In this document: positions 17,330 through 25,588 of the stretch, piece by piece | Numbering within the stretch: position 1 is the first letter of the stretch | How the letters are laid out: each line of letters opens with the position of its first letter | Assembly (NCBI GenBank): GCA_045546695.1 | Contig: JAZQDE010000034.1 | Span: 1 to 32,114, forward strand | Length of the DNA stretch: 32,114 nucleotides | Direction: 5' to 3' | Source of the DNA: SIG424 sp045546695 | GTDB taxonomy: Bacteria > Bacillota > Clostridia > UBA1212 > UBA1255 | The notes under the pieces: model-generated | What the model saw: only the letters and a program-made list of their open reading frames with translations | Databases searched by the model: none | What the model was told of the DNA's origin: nothing | Translations under genes and position numbers: made by a program

Positions 17330-18448
17330 TCACTTAATAAGATTCTTCTTTTCGATAACAAGCGGGAAAACTTTGTTGCCCTTAAGTATTGTATCAGGCT
17401 CAATATCAACGTTCTTGTCAACGATTACGTGTGAAAGCTTCGCACCCTTGTGAATTCTGATGTTCTGAAGAATGATACAATCCTCAACTTCAGCGCCGTC
17501 TTCAATATCAACGTATCTGCCGACAAGAGAATTTTTAACTTGGCCCTTGATAACACAACCATCTGCAATCAGAGCATTCTCAACGTGGCAGCCTTTGATA
17601 TACTGCGTCGGCGGCTCGTCTTTTATTTTAGTATAAATCGGCCTGTCTGACAATCTGAAAAGTTGGCTACTGAGGTCAATATCAAGCATTTTCATATTAG
17701 TTTCATAATATGCTGCAATTGTGTTAATACATGAAACAAATCCCTCATATTTATATGCGTTCATTTCGATATTTGACAGTTCATCAAAGAGAATATTGTA
17801 AATATTATGCTCATTCAATCTCTTTGAGCAGTTGTATATGAGCTGAACCAGTTTCTCTTTTGACATTACAAATACTTCCATACAGATATTGGCATCTTTT
17901 TCAACACCGGCATTTTTGCCTACGCCTTTTATGCGGTTTCTCTCTTCGTCAACGTCGAGCGTATAGCAATTAAGGAAGTTGTGGTCTGCTTCGTTTGTTT
18001 TTGTATAAACAACAGTAATGTCACAGCCTGACTGCTCGTGAGCGTCAGCCACTTCATTAAGGTCCATGTTGCAGATCATGTAGGACGATGCAAGGATAAC
18101 GTTTTTGCTGCTGCTTCTGTAAAAATATTCCATGTTGTTTTTAAGAAGCTTCGTGTCGCCGCCAGCAAAATCGCCAAGAGCATGGTTGAAAAGGAAAATA
18201 CCGTCGATTTTTCTGTTCAGGTCCCATGGTTTGCCATCACCGATATGGTCAACAAGCGATCTTGAATTGGACTTGCTGTAAATTCCCACATTTTTGATAC
18301 CACAGTTTACAATATTTGAGAGCATAAAGTCGATTACTCTATATCTGCTGCCCAGTGGAAGCGATGCTATCGGTCTGTTGGTAGTAAGACTTCTTATCTC
18401 GTTTTCATTTTCTGCCAAATTAAGAATTGCCATGTAATCTTTTAACAT
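17330..18448 (-). CDS. glgD: GlgD, non-catalytic-type subunit of glucose-1-phosphate adenylyltransferase
   Basis: GlgD is a paralogue of GlgC found beside it in Firmicutes; it forms a GlgC/GlgD hetero-oligomer and modulates its activity. The 372 residues share the nucleotidyltransferase fold (RYRVIDFMLSNIVNCGI, GKPWDLNR) and a left-handed beta-helix C-terminus (about 285-365). The glycine-rich GGxGxRL loop of GlgC is missing: the N-terminus reads YMAILNLAENENEIRSL. The catalytic SGDHIYKMDY is replaced by ASSYMICNMDL. These losses support a regulatory rather than catalytic role. The start is ATG 18448 with AAGGGGGAG upstream, 14 bases after glgC. Confidence 0.93.
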   Translation of the reverse strand: MLKDYMAILNLAENENEIRSLTTNRPIASLPLGSRYRVIDFMLSNIVNCGIKNVGIYSKSNSRSLVDHIGDGKPWDLNRKIDGIFLFNHALGDFAGGDTKLLKNNMEYFYRSSSKNVILASSYMICNMDLNEVADAHEQSGCDITVVYTKTNEADHNFLNCYTLDVDEERNRIKGVGKNAGVEKDANICMEVFVMSKEKLVQLIYNCSKRLNEHNIYNILFDELSNIEMNAYKYEGFVSCINTIAAYYETNMKMLDIDLSSQLFRLSDRPIYTKIKDEPPTQYIKGCHVENALIADGCVIKGQVKNSLVGRYVDIEDGAEVEDCIILQNIRIHKGAKLSHVIVDKNVDIEPDTILKGNKVFPLVIEKKNLIK

Positions 18449-18462
18449 AATTTAACTCCCCC

Positions 18463-19608
18463 TTACTCCATTGTACCTGCCGCAGTGATAACGCGTCCGC
18501 TGTCTATCAATGCAATATCTTTACCATTTCCTACCACGTTGTGATCCATTACCGTAACGTTATCTAGCAATATACTCTTGCTTACTATAACATTATCGCA
18601 GATTTTACATCCGCTCATAATAATAGAATTCTCAATTCTTGTATTCTTTCCTACAGTAACGTCAGGGAAAATAATGGAATTAATTACTGTACCTTCAATT
18701 ATGCAACCTTCTGAAATAATGGAGTTCTCCAAAGTAGCGCCCGCACTGATATGCTGAGCCGGTCTTGAAGCTGTATCTGTGAAAATCTTCCAGCTGTCAT
18801 CATAGATTTTGGCATCATTGTCAGGATCGAGCAGGTCCATACTTGTCTCCCAATAACTGTCAATCGTACCAACGTCTTTCCAGTAACCTTCAAATCTGTA
18901 CGCAAACAACTTTTCACCATTATTAAGCATGTTAGGTATGATATTTTTACCGAAATCGTAGCTTGAATCGGGATTCTGTGCGTCTTCAATGAGATATTGT
19001 CTGAGCTTCGGATATGAGAAAATATAAATACCCATTGATGCGAGTGTACTCTTTGGCTGCTTCGGCTTTTCTTCGAACTCAGTAATCTGCATGTTTTCAT
19101 CAGTATTCATAATACCAAATCGGGATGCCTCTTCAAGCGGCACATCTATAACTGCTATAGTCGCGTCTGCTTTATTCTTTTTGTGCTCGCGGAGCATCAT
19201 TCTGTAGTCCATTTTATATATATGGTCGCCGGAGAGCATCAGAACGTAGTCCGGATTGTACTCATCTAAAAAGCTCATATTCTGGTAAACTGCATTGGCT
19301 GTACCCTTGTACCAGTCGCCGCCGGCTTCTGTCATGTATGGTGGCAACATCGCTACACCGCCATGAACACGGTCAAGGTCCCATGGTGTGCCGATTCCTA
19401 TATGTGAGTTAAGAACCTGTGGCTTATACTGTGTAAGAATACCAACTGTATCAATACCTGAATTTGAACAGTTACTGAGCGCAAAATCAATTATTCTGAA
19501 TTTTCCGCCAAAAGGAACTGCAGGTTTTGCCATTCTCTTTGTCATAAGTCCCAGACGACTTCCCTGGCCGCCTGCAAGAATCATCGCAACAATGTTTTTC
19601 TTTGCCAT
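18463..19608 (-). CDS. glgC: Glucose-1-phosphate adenylyltransferase catalytic subunit
   Basis: GlgC makes ADP-glucose from ATP and glucose-1-phosphate, the committed step of glycogen synthesis. The 381 residues contain the N-terminal AGGQGSRLGLMTKRMAKPAV nucleotide-binding loop, FRIIDFALSNC, GTANAVYQN, the catalytic LSGDHIYKMDY, the glucose-1-phosphate site FEEKPKQP, and a C-terminal left-handed beta-helix (about 280-370). The start is ATG 19608 with AGGAGATAG upstream; glgB ends 11 bases before it. glgD follows in tandem. Confidence 0.97.
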   Translation of the reverse strand: MAKKNIVAMILAGGQGSRLGLMTKRMAKPAVPFGGKFRIIDFALSNCSNSGIDTVGILTQYKPQVLNSHIGIGTPWDLDRVHGGVAMLPPYMTEAGGDWYKGTANAVYQNMSFLDEYNPDYVLMLSGDHIYKMDYRMMLREHKKNKADATIAVIDVPLEEASRFGIMNTDENMQITEFEEKPKQPKSTLASMGIYIFSYPKLRQYLIEDAQNPDSSYDFGKNIIPNMLNNGEKLFAYRFEGYWKDVGTIDSYWETSMDLLDPDNDAKIYDDSWKIFTDTASRPAQHISAGATLENSIISEGCIIEGTVINSIIFPDVTVGKNTRIENSIIMSGCKICDNVIVSKSILLDNVTVMDHNVVGNGKDIALIDSGRVITAAGTME

Positions 19609-19619
19609 TTTCTATCTCC

Positions 19620-21584
19620 TCATTTCCTGAAAATTGGTTTATATATAACAGCACCGTTACCCGGTACGTCTATCTGCAGGTGAAAAGGCTTGTTATGTCT
19701 TCCTGATGGCACAGGTCTTAAAATAGTTTCCGCAGGTTCGTCTATGCCACCGAACCTTAACAAATTACTGTTGAGTATACAGTAATAGTCAGCAAATCTT
19801 GATACGCCGATTTCCATTTTTTCACGTCTTACAGGTGTGAAGTTGCATACTACAACGAGGAAATCCTTGGGATCTTTTGATTTTCTGATAAATGAAAATA
19901 CGCTCTCATCGCGGTTGTCAGCGTCTATCCATTCAAAGCTGTCGAAGCTGTCATCGTTTTCCCATAATGCTTTTTGTGTTTTGTACAGATAATTAAGTTC
20001 TGATACAAAAGTTTTAAGTCCGGCATGTTTCGGATACTTAAGCATCTTCCACTCCAACTCTTCGTAATATCTCCATTCCATTATTTGGCCGTATTCATTT
20101 CCCATAAAAAGTAGTTTTTTACCGGGATGAGTAATCATATACGTAAAATATGCCCTGACTGTGTCGAATTTTGCTTCGAGTATACCATGCATTTTGTCAA
20201 GAATTGTCTTTTTACCATGGACTACCTCGTCATGAGACAATGGCAGAATGTAATTTTCATTGAATGAATACATGATGGAAAAAGTCATCTTGTTGTGCTC
20301 GTATTTTCTGTATATCGGGTCCGTTTCAAAATATTCAAGCGTATCATGCATCCAGCCCATGCTCCATTTAAAGGTAAATCCAAGGCCGCCTAAATACGTC
20401 GGCTTTGTTACCATCGGCCAGTTGCTGGAGTCTTCAGCGATCATCATCGGGTTACCGAATTCTCTGCACATCGTCTGATTGAGCTTGCGAAGGAAGTTGA
20501 TACCATCAATATTTTCGAATCCACCATACATATTGCGGGCACGAAGGTGGTCGGGCTGTCCGTATGTCAGATAAAGTAAATTTACAACAGCATCGGCTCT
20601 TATGCCGTCAACGTGGTATTCTCTGAAAAGATATGCGGCACTTGAGATAAGAAAGCTTTGCACCTCGCCTTTTGACAGGTCAAAATTGACAGTCCCCCAC
20701 AGTCTGTTTTCACGCATAATCTCAGATGCGTATTCGTACAGGTAGCTACCGTCGAAATTGTGCAGGCCAAAGTCATCTTTGCAGAAATGAACAGGCACCC
20801 AGTCAACGATAACTGCTATGCCGAAGCTGTGCAGATAATCTACAAAATACTTAAAGTCTTCAGGAGAGCCGTATCTCGACGTAATTGAAAAATATCCCGT
20901 CGTCTGATATCCCCATGAGCCGTCAAACGGATGTTCGGCAATAGGCATTATTTCCACGTGAGTGTAGTTCATTTCCATGCAATAATCTGCCAGTAAATGT
21001 GCTATTTCCCGGTAATTCAAAAGTGGCTCGTCTTCTTTGCGACGCTCTACTTCTTCCATGTCTTTTTCATAATCAAGTCCGGGAATCCTGCCTCTTTTCC
21101 ACGAGCCGAGATGCAGTTCATAAATATTTACAGGAGAATGAATCCAGTCAATCTCTGCGCGTTTCTGAATCCATTTGTGGTCTGTCCACGGATAAACTTT
21201 ATTGATATCGTATATTTTTGAAGCAGTCATAGGACGAATCTCACTTGTGAAGGCAAACGGGTCTGCTTTGTATCTGATGCGTCCGTCAGCACCGTGTACA
21301 CAATATTTGTACATGTCGCCTTCATGTGCCTCCGGAATAAATCCTTCCCAGAAGCCGTCGCCTGTCTTGAATAACGTATTCTTGTCTGGCATCCAGTTGT
21401 TAAAAGACCCCACAACGCTTACTTTATAAGCAAAAGGTGCCCACAGACGGAAAAACACACCATCTTGCGGGCCATCTTCAGTATCAATGTGACATATGTG
21501 ACTTCCAAAATATTTGTACGCGTCACATAAGTCACCGCGGTGATAATCAGATATTATATTATCAGGTAGTCCCTTGAAATACAT
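19620..21584 (-). CDS. glgB: 1,4-alpha-glucan branching enzyme
   Basis: GlgB transfers alpha-1,4 chains to form alpha-1,6 branches in glycogen. The 654 residues hold a CBM48 domain (about 35-135, including RLWAPFAYKVSVVGSFNNWM), the GH13 barrel and an all-beta C-terminal domain. The catalytic residues are the nucleophile D331 in GIRADAVVNLLYL, the acid/base E384 in MMIAEDSSNWP, and the Asp in LPLSHDEVVHGK. THVEIMPIAEHPFDGSWGYQ and GLGFTFKWSMGWMHD are also typical. The start is ATG 21584 with AAAGGGTG upstream, 10 bases after the MutS-like gene, so the two are co-transcribed. Confidence 0.97.
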   Translation of the reverse strand: MYFKGLPDNIISDYHRGDLCDAYKYFGSHICHIDTEDGPQDGVFFRLWAPFAYKVSVVGSFNNWMPDKNTLFKTGDGFWEGFIPEAHEGDMYKYCVHGADGRIRYKADPFAFTSEIRPMTASKIYDINKVYPWTDHKWIQKRAEIDWIHSPVNIYELHLGSWKRGRIPGLDYEKDMEEVERRKEDEPLLNYREIAHLLADYCMEMNYTHVEIMPIAEHPFDGSWGYQTTGYFSITSRYGSPEDFKYFVDYLHSFGIAVIVDWVPVHFCKDDFGLHNFDGSYLYEYASEIMRENRLWGTVNFDLSKGEVQSFLISSAAYLFREYHVDGIRADAVVNLLYLTYGQPDHLRARNMYGGFENIDGINFLRKLNQTMCREFGNPMMIAEDSSNWPMVTKPTYLGGLGFTFKWSMGWMHDTLEYFETDPIYRKYEHNKMTFSIMYSFNENYILPLSHDEVVHGKKTILDKMHGILEAKFDTVRAYFTYMITHPGKKLLFMGNEYGQIMEWRYYEELEWKMLKYPKHAGLKTFVSELNYLYKTQKALWENDDSFDSFEWIDADNRDESVFSFIRKSKDPKDFLVVVCNFTPVRREKMEIGVSRFADYYCILNSNLLRFGGIDEPAETILRPVPSGRHNKPFHLQIDVPGNGAVIYKPIFRK

Positions 21585-21594
21585 TTATTAAATA

Positions 21595-23319
21595 TCACCC
21601 TTTGTTGTTTTTATTGTGAGCGTTCATAAGCTGCTCGTATGTAATACCGTATGTCCTTGCGATATCAAGCGCAAAGCTCTTGCCTTGCGGTGGCATCGGT
21701 CTGATAATATAAGTTCTTTTTGATCCTTCGTATTTGACCTTACCATCTGCTGTCAGAACTTCAATATCCTCATCTTCATTTACGCCGGCAACGAGGCTCA
21801 CAAGATCACTGAGTGCCGGTTCTTTGTTGAGCTCCGGAATATCTTCTGCAAGCTCGTGAATATGTGTCGCAAATACACATCTTACGCCGACCGTACGCAT
21901 GTACTTCATAATCTCTTCTGCGATGAAAAGGCATTCCTGGTGGCTCGTACTGGACAGTGATTCATTCATAAGAATCAGGCTGTATTTTGTAAGTCTCGGC
22001 AGAATCTCTTCAAATCTAACGCACTCTTCGCCAAGGCGGCTTTCTGACAGTGAATTTGTCTCAAGCTCGGGAAAATGTGTAAGAATATTGTCTACCGGGC
22101 TCATTTCACCGGAAGAACCGGGAATGGGATAACCTGTCTGGAAAAGCATCTGCGCAATGCCTACAGCTCTCGTATAAGTTGTCTTACCACCCTGGTTAGC
22201 ACCGGTAAGAATACAGATGCGACCTGCTTCGTCTGACATTTCAGCGTCATTTGTTACTACTATATTGTCTATTTTTTCAATATTCATATCGCAAAGGATA
22301 CGAAGTGCAAATCCTGCGTCGTATATATCCTTTACCTTGAATACTCTGTCGTCCGCCGGTCTCGGTGTCGGGAAACATACAGGCATGCCTGCGTTTTTAA
22401 GTGCCCTTGCGAATCTGCATCCGCCGATATAGAAATATACCTCAGGAAGCAAATCAAACAGGAATCTCGTCTCTATCCACTCGTATCTGTTGAGTGTAGC
22501 TGCGATGTTCTTGAACGAGTCGCCCAATACACTGTCGAGCTCTCTCATAATAGCAACGTCGAGTGAGTTCGCTTTACTCTCCTTGAGAATCGAGAAGAAC
22601 GGGCTGAGTCCGGAATATGTCATATCGTTCGAAGCCAGACCGAGAATAGACGTCATTACACCTTTTCTTCTGAATTCTTTTTCATTTACAGAGAGAATAA
22701 TCGCCTCTTCTGCCTTGAGTTCGCTGTTGAGGTTGATACCGATTGTGACACTTTTCATCGATAATAATCTATCGTAAAAATCAGGAAGTATTCTTCTTAA
22801 TTCTGTAAAGCTATCGGAGGTATAAAGGTCGCGGATCATATCTCTGAAATATATAACGCCGCTTGATTCGAACTGTCTGTCGTTGAATACGAAAAGATCG
22901 TACAGCACCTCTACGCACTGTACATATATACGCAGCATGTCGATACGCCATGCTATTTGTCTTAAATTATCATCATGTGAAAGGTTCGCCTTCTCCATCT
23001 TACGAAGGTTTGTTATCGCCGGGAGCATAGTCGTGTCGAAGCGCTCTTCAATATCCGGGCACTTCATAAAATCTCTGAGTATATCCTGGCGATACTTGAT
23101 AACTGTATAATCTGTCACCATGTCCACCAGTCTGTCGCGGATGTATCCGCGTGCTTCATTTCTTATATCCATGCCCGACATTATCATATCAATATTGATA
23201 TCACGGGCCATAACATCTACATTAAATGCTCTATCTTCGCCTGTTTTTGCTTTTCTCTCGTATTCTTTGCCTACATGATAATCCGGCCATACGAGACTGA
23301 ATTCGTATTTCTTTTCCAC
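21595..23319 (-). CDS. MutS-like ATPase lacking the mismatch-recognition domain
   Basis: The 574 residues carry a MutS-type ABC ATPase at about 365-560 behind a mostly helical N-terminal part (about 1-360) resembling the MutS lever/core. Visible motifs are Walker A TGANQGGKTT (about 370-380), the ABC-type region SESRLGEECVRFEEIL (about 427), a Walker B-like LILMNESLSSTS (about 449) and FATHIHELA. The usual Walker B Asp is Asn here. It is far shorter than repair MutS (about 850) and has no N-terminal Phe-x-Glu mismatch domain or Smr endonuclease, so ordinary mismatch repair is unlikely; its true role is unknown. The start is GTG 23319 with GGAGG 9 bases upstream. It leads the glycogen operon, 10 bases before glgB. 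Confidence 0.85.
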   Translation of the reverse strand: MEKKYEFSLVWPDYHVGKEYERKAKTGEDRAFNVDVMARDINIDMIMSGMDIRNEARGYIRDRLVDMVTDYTVIKYRQDILRDFMKCPDIEERFDTTMLPAITNLRKMEKANLSHDDNLRQIAWRIDMLRIYVQCVEVLYDLFVFNDRQFESSGVIYFRDMIRDLYTSDSFTELRRILPDFYDRLLSMKSVTIGINLNSELKAEEAIILSVNEKEFRRKGVMTSILGLASNDMTYSGLSPFFSILKESKANSLDVAIMRELDSVLGDSFKNIAATLNRYEWIETRFLFDLLPEVYFYIGGCRFARALKNAGMPVCFPTPRPADDRVFKVKDIYDAGFALRILCDMNIEKIDNIVVTNDAEMSDEAGRICILTGANQGGKTTYTRAVGIAQMLFQTGYPIPGSSGEMSPVDNILTHFPELETNSLSESRLGEECVRFEEILPRLTKYSLILMNESLSSTSHQECLFIAEEIMKYMRTVGVRCVFATHIHELAEDIPELNKEPALSDLVSLVAGVNEDEDIEVLTADGKVKYEGSKRTYIIRPMPPQGKSFALDIARTYGITYEQLMNAHNKNNKG

Positions 23320-23351
23320 CGCGTGTTTCCTCCGTTTAATCTTGTCTTTTT

Positions 23352-23380
23352 ATTATATCACTCAAAAAAGGTATATTCAA
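23352..23380 (-). promoter_or_regulatory. Strong sigma-A promoter of the mutS-like/glycogen operon
   Basis: On the minus strand this is TTGAAT (23375-23380), a 17-base spacer, then a perfect TATAAT (23352-23357). Transcription should begin near 23345, about 25 bases before the GTG start. No later promoter was obvious between the MutS-like gene and nrdR, where all gaps are 21 bases or less, so this may drive all eight genes. The leader is too short for a riboswitch. Confidence 0.8.
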
Positions 23381-23408
23381 GTAAAGACGCGGTGAGGCTT
23401 GCTATTTT

Positions 23409-24308
23409 TTATTTATTTCCGAGGAGCATCTGAATAAAATCGTATGAATCTTCTTTATTTTCACTCATGCGGCAAATCGTAGCAATCATCGTGCGGCGCT
23501 CCTCATCATAACCCCACATAAGCCCTGCATCTTCCCGGTGAAAAGCATTGTTATCCGTCACATATATTCCGTATATGCCACTTTCAAGTCTGTCGCCGTC
23601 ACCTTTATTTTCATAAGTATAGAACTCAACGCCCTCAAGAAGTTTTGCCGTTTCAGGATCTGCCTTTAGCTTTTCGACGTAATCATTCAGATTCAGGAAC
23701 ATAAAATCATCTATGTATACGTCGAGATTTTCTTCGTCAATCAGAATCACGTCAAGAACGCCTGCCATTGTCTGGGATCTGAACTGAACAGCGCTGTTTT
23801 TGGCATGGTTGTCCATTATGGTGACGTCTTCTATAACGGTGAAAAACGTCGCATCGAGCCTGAGGTCTGTCTGAAGTTCGTCCTCAATCGCGTCGCACAC
23901 CTGAACTGTGTTCGCAGTCTCAAAAGCGCCGACAAACTTCAGCTTCAGGTCGTAGTCAGGCTTTGACAGAACCTGGAAAATGATTATTCCGACAAGACAG
24001 CATATGAAAAATATACCCATAATCAGCATCTTGTAGCCGTCGAGTTTTGCATCGACTTTGTACCACCATTTTCTGACAGGATATGGTATTATGCTTGTGG
24101 GATTCGGGTCGCTGTAGTCGTGTGTTATGCCCATTATTCTGTCATACGCTTCAGTAATTTCGTTATAATACGACAAATCTTCGTTTGTTTCACCGTATTC
24201 ATCCGTCTTATACTTGTACTGCTTTATCAGAAGATGGTATTTGTCTTTAACCACTTTGTGGTCGCTGTTTTCCGGAATTCCCAATATTTCGTAATCTGTC
24301 TTATTCAT
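23409..24308 (-). CDS. Membrane protein with degenerate J-like domain
   Basis: I do not recognise a named family for the whole protein. Residues 3-58 resemble a DnaJ J domain (DYEILGIPENSDHKVVKDKY, then NEITEAYDRIMG), but the HPD tripeptide that stimulates DnaK is absent; the loop reads QYKYKTDEYG. One membrane helix follows at about 93-113 (LIMGIFFICCLVGIIIF), preceded by the basic/aromatic VRKWWYKVDAK. Residues 115-299 form an acidic domain, predicted to be outside the cell, that I could not assign. I chose ATG 24308, with AAAGGA 10 bases upstream; a TTG at 24335 overlapping the preceding stop is an alternative. It follows the small lipoprotein gene by 23 bases, so the two probably act together at the membrane. 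Confidence 0.75.
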   Translation of the reverse strand: MNKTDYEILGIPENSDHKVVKDKYHLLIKQYKYKTDEYGETNEDLSYYNEITEAYDRIMGITHDYSDPNPTSIIPYPVRKWWYKVDAKLDGYKMLIMGIFFICCLVGIIIFQVLSKPDYDLKLKFVGAFETANTVQVCDAIEDELQTDLRLDATFFTVIEDVTIMDNHAKNSAVQFRSQTMAGVLDVILIDEENLDVYIDDFMFLNLNDYVEKLKADPETAKLLEGVEFYTYENKGDGDRLESGIYGIYVTDNNAFHREDAGLMWGYDEERRTMIATICRMSENKEDSYDFIQMLLGNK

Positions 24309-24331
24309 TTTGCTCAAATCCTTTTTTTGAT

Positions 24332-24718
24332 TCAATTGCCCGCAAGGTAATTGCTTGCTCTTAGTGCTACGTTTTCCTGTAAATTCCTGAAGAAGAACTG
24401 GTAATCATACAGATGATATACCCCTTCGGGGAACATTGAACTGCTATATTCTTCAACATCTATATCCGGTACGCGAAGTGTGCCGCGTTCTGCGTCGAGA
24501 TACGCGCCTGTATCGCCTTCGCCCTGTGCATAGTAGGCCCAGTTTGCTTTATCCGAATAATCGATATCTGATTTAAGGGGCGGCTCCGATGTAGGGCCGG
24601 CAGTAGGTGCTGATGTCGGATTGATTTCCGGATTGTTTTCCGGGCTGCAACCGCAGATCGCCGTGAAAATGAATACAAGAATTAATATGAATAAAGTCGT
24701 TTTTTTGATTGTTCGCAT
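24332..24718 (-). CDS. Small lipoprotein, unknown function
   Basis: The 128 residues begin with a lipoprotein signal: MRTIKK, a hydrophobic stretch, and a lipobox ending at C24 (TAICGC). A Pro/Thr/Ser-rich linker (about 28-46, including PTSAPTAGPTSEPP) follows, then a short domain starting DYSDKANWAYYAQGEGD. That start resembles the beginning of DUF3089-type extracellular domains, but the rest is too short for one, so it could be a remnant or a separate small family. I chose ATG 24718 because GAGGAG lies just upstream and the lipoprotein signal starts there; an upstream in-frame extension lacks both. It is probably the first gene of a two-gene unit with the J-like membrane protein. Confidence 0.75.
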   Translation of the reverse strand: MRTIKKTTLFILILVFIFTAICGCSPENNPEINPTSAPTAGPTSEPPLKSDIDYSDKANWAYYAQGEGDTGAYLDAERGTLRVPDIDVEEYSSSMFPEGVYHLYDYQFFFRNLQENVALRASNYLAGN

Positions 24719-24892
24719 TATATCGTCTCCTCGATGTGTTGCAGCGCAGATAAAATGTGCTACTAATGAAGATACCACAAAAGCCGTGAGAAGTACAGAT
24801 GATTTTTAGCTCGGCAGGTAGCAGCCGGCTCTTGACAAATCACTGTTCAAGGTAGTACCCTCTTGAGCGATGGAAATTAAAGGAGCCTTACT

Positions 24893-25588
24893 ATGTACAA
24901 ACTTGTTATATTCGACCTCGACGAGACACTCGCCCCTACCGGCTACGGTATTTCACCGGAAAATCTTGAAATATTGAAAAAAATAAGCAGCAAGACGCAG
25001 GTTGCGGTTGCGTCCGGTAAGCCGGTGTATTATCTTTGTGGCTTTATGAGACAAGTCGGCATACGCGACTGTATTTTCATCGGTGAAAATGGCTCAACCT
25101 TCCAGTTCGGTGTTGACCTCCCACCGCAGGTGCACGGATTCCATCCGCTGGCAGAAAACGCCAGGGAGGCTCTCGCAAGTCTGAAAAGCGAAATAACGGC
25201 TGCTGTTCCCGGAATCTGGTATCAGCCAAACGAAGTTGCCGTGACACCTTTCCCAAAAAAGCAGGAAGAATTTGACATTATTGATGCGTGTCTTGAAAAG
25301 AATCGTGAGCTGACAGAATTTGTCACAATTTACAAGCATTTTGACTCTTATGATATATTGCCCAAGGGCATAAATAAATCCACCGGCGCAGAGAATCTGG
25401 GCAGGCGGATTAATATTCTTCCGGAGGAAACTATCGCTGTCGGCGATGGTGTCAATGACTATCCGATGTTTGAATATGCCGGTCTTTCTGTCGGTGTAAA
25501 TGTCGAAAACCTGGAAAAAGTCGACAAATCTTTTGATAATATTACTGATGCTCTGAATTATGTGCTTGAAGCCGTAAGCGTTATGTGA
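24893..25588 (+). CDS. HAD-superfamily (type IIB, Cof/SPP-like) phosphatase
   Basis: This is a cytoplasmic Mg2+-dependent phosphatase, probably acting on a sugar phosphate or similar small metabolite; the exact substrate is unknown. The HAD motifs are complete: nucleophile D8 and acid D10 in FDLDETL, motif II at S41 (ASGKP), motif III lysine K162 (GINKSTG) and motif IV GDGVNDYPMF (D185, D189). The 231 residues with a small type-IIB cap fit the Cof/sucrose-phosphatase-like group. The start is ATG 24893 with AAAGGAG upstream. A TTGACA at 24832-24837 with a poor -10 (TACCCT, 18-base spacer) could be its promoter. Its last 31 bases overlap the 3' end of the convergent phosphatase lipoprotein gene. 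Confidence 0.88.
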   Translation: MYKLVIFDLDETLAPTGYGISPENLEILKKISSKTQVAVASGKPVYYLCGFMRQVGIRDCIFIGENGSTFQFGVDLPPQVHGFHPLAENAREALASLKSEITAAVPGIWYQPNEVAVTPFPKKQEEFDIIDACLEKNRELTEFVTIYKHFDSYDILPKGINKSTGAENLGRRINILPEETIAVGDGVNDYPMFEYAGLSVGVNVENLEKVDKSFDNITDALNYVLEAVSVM

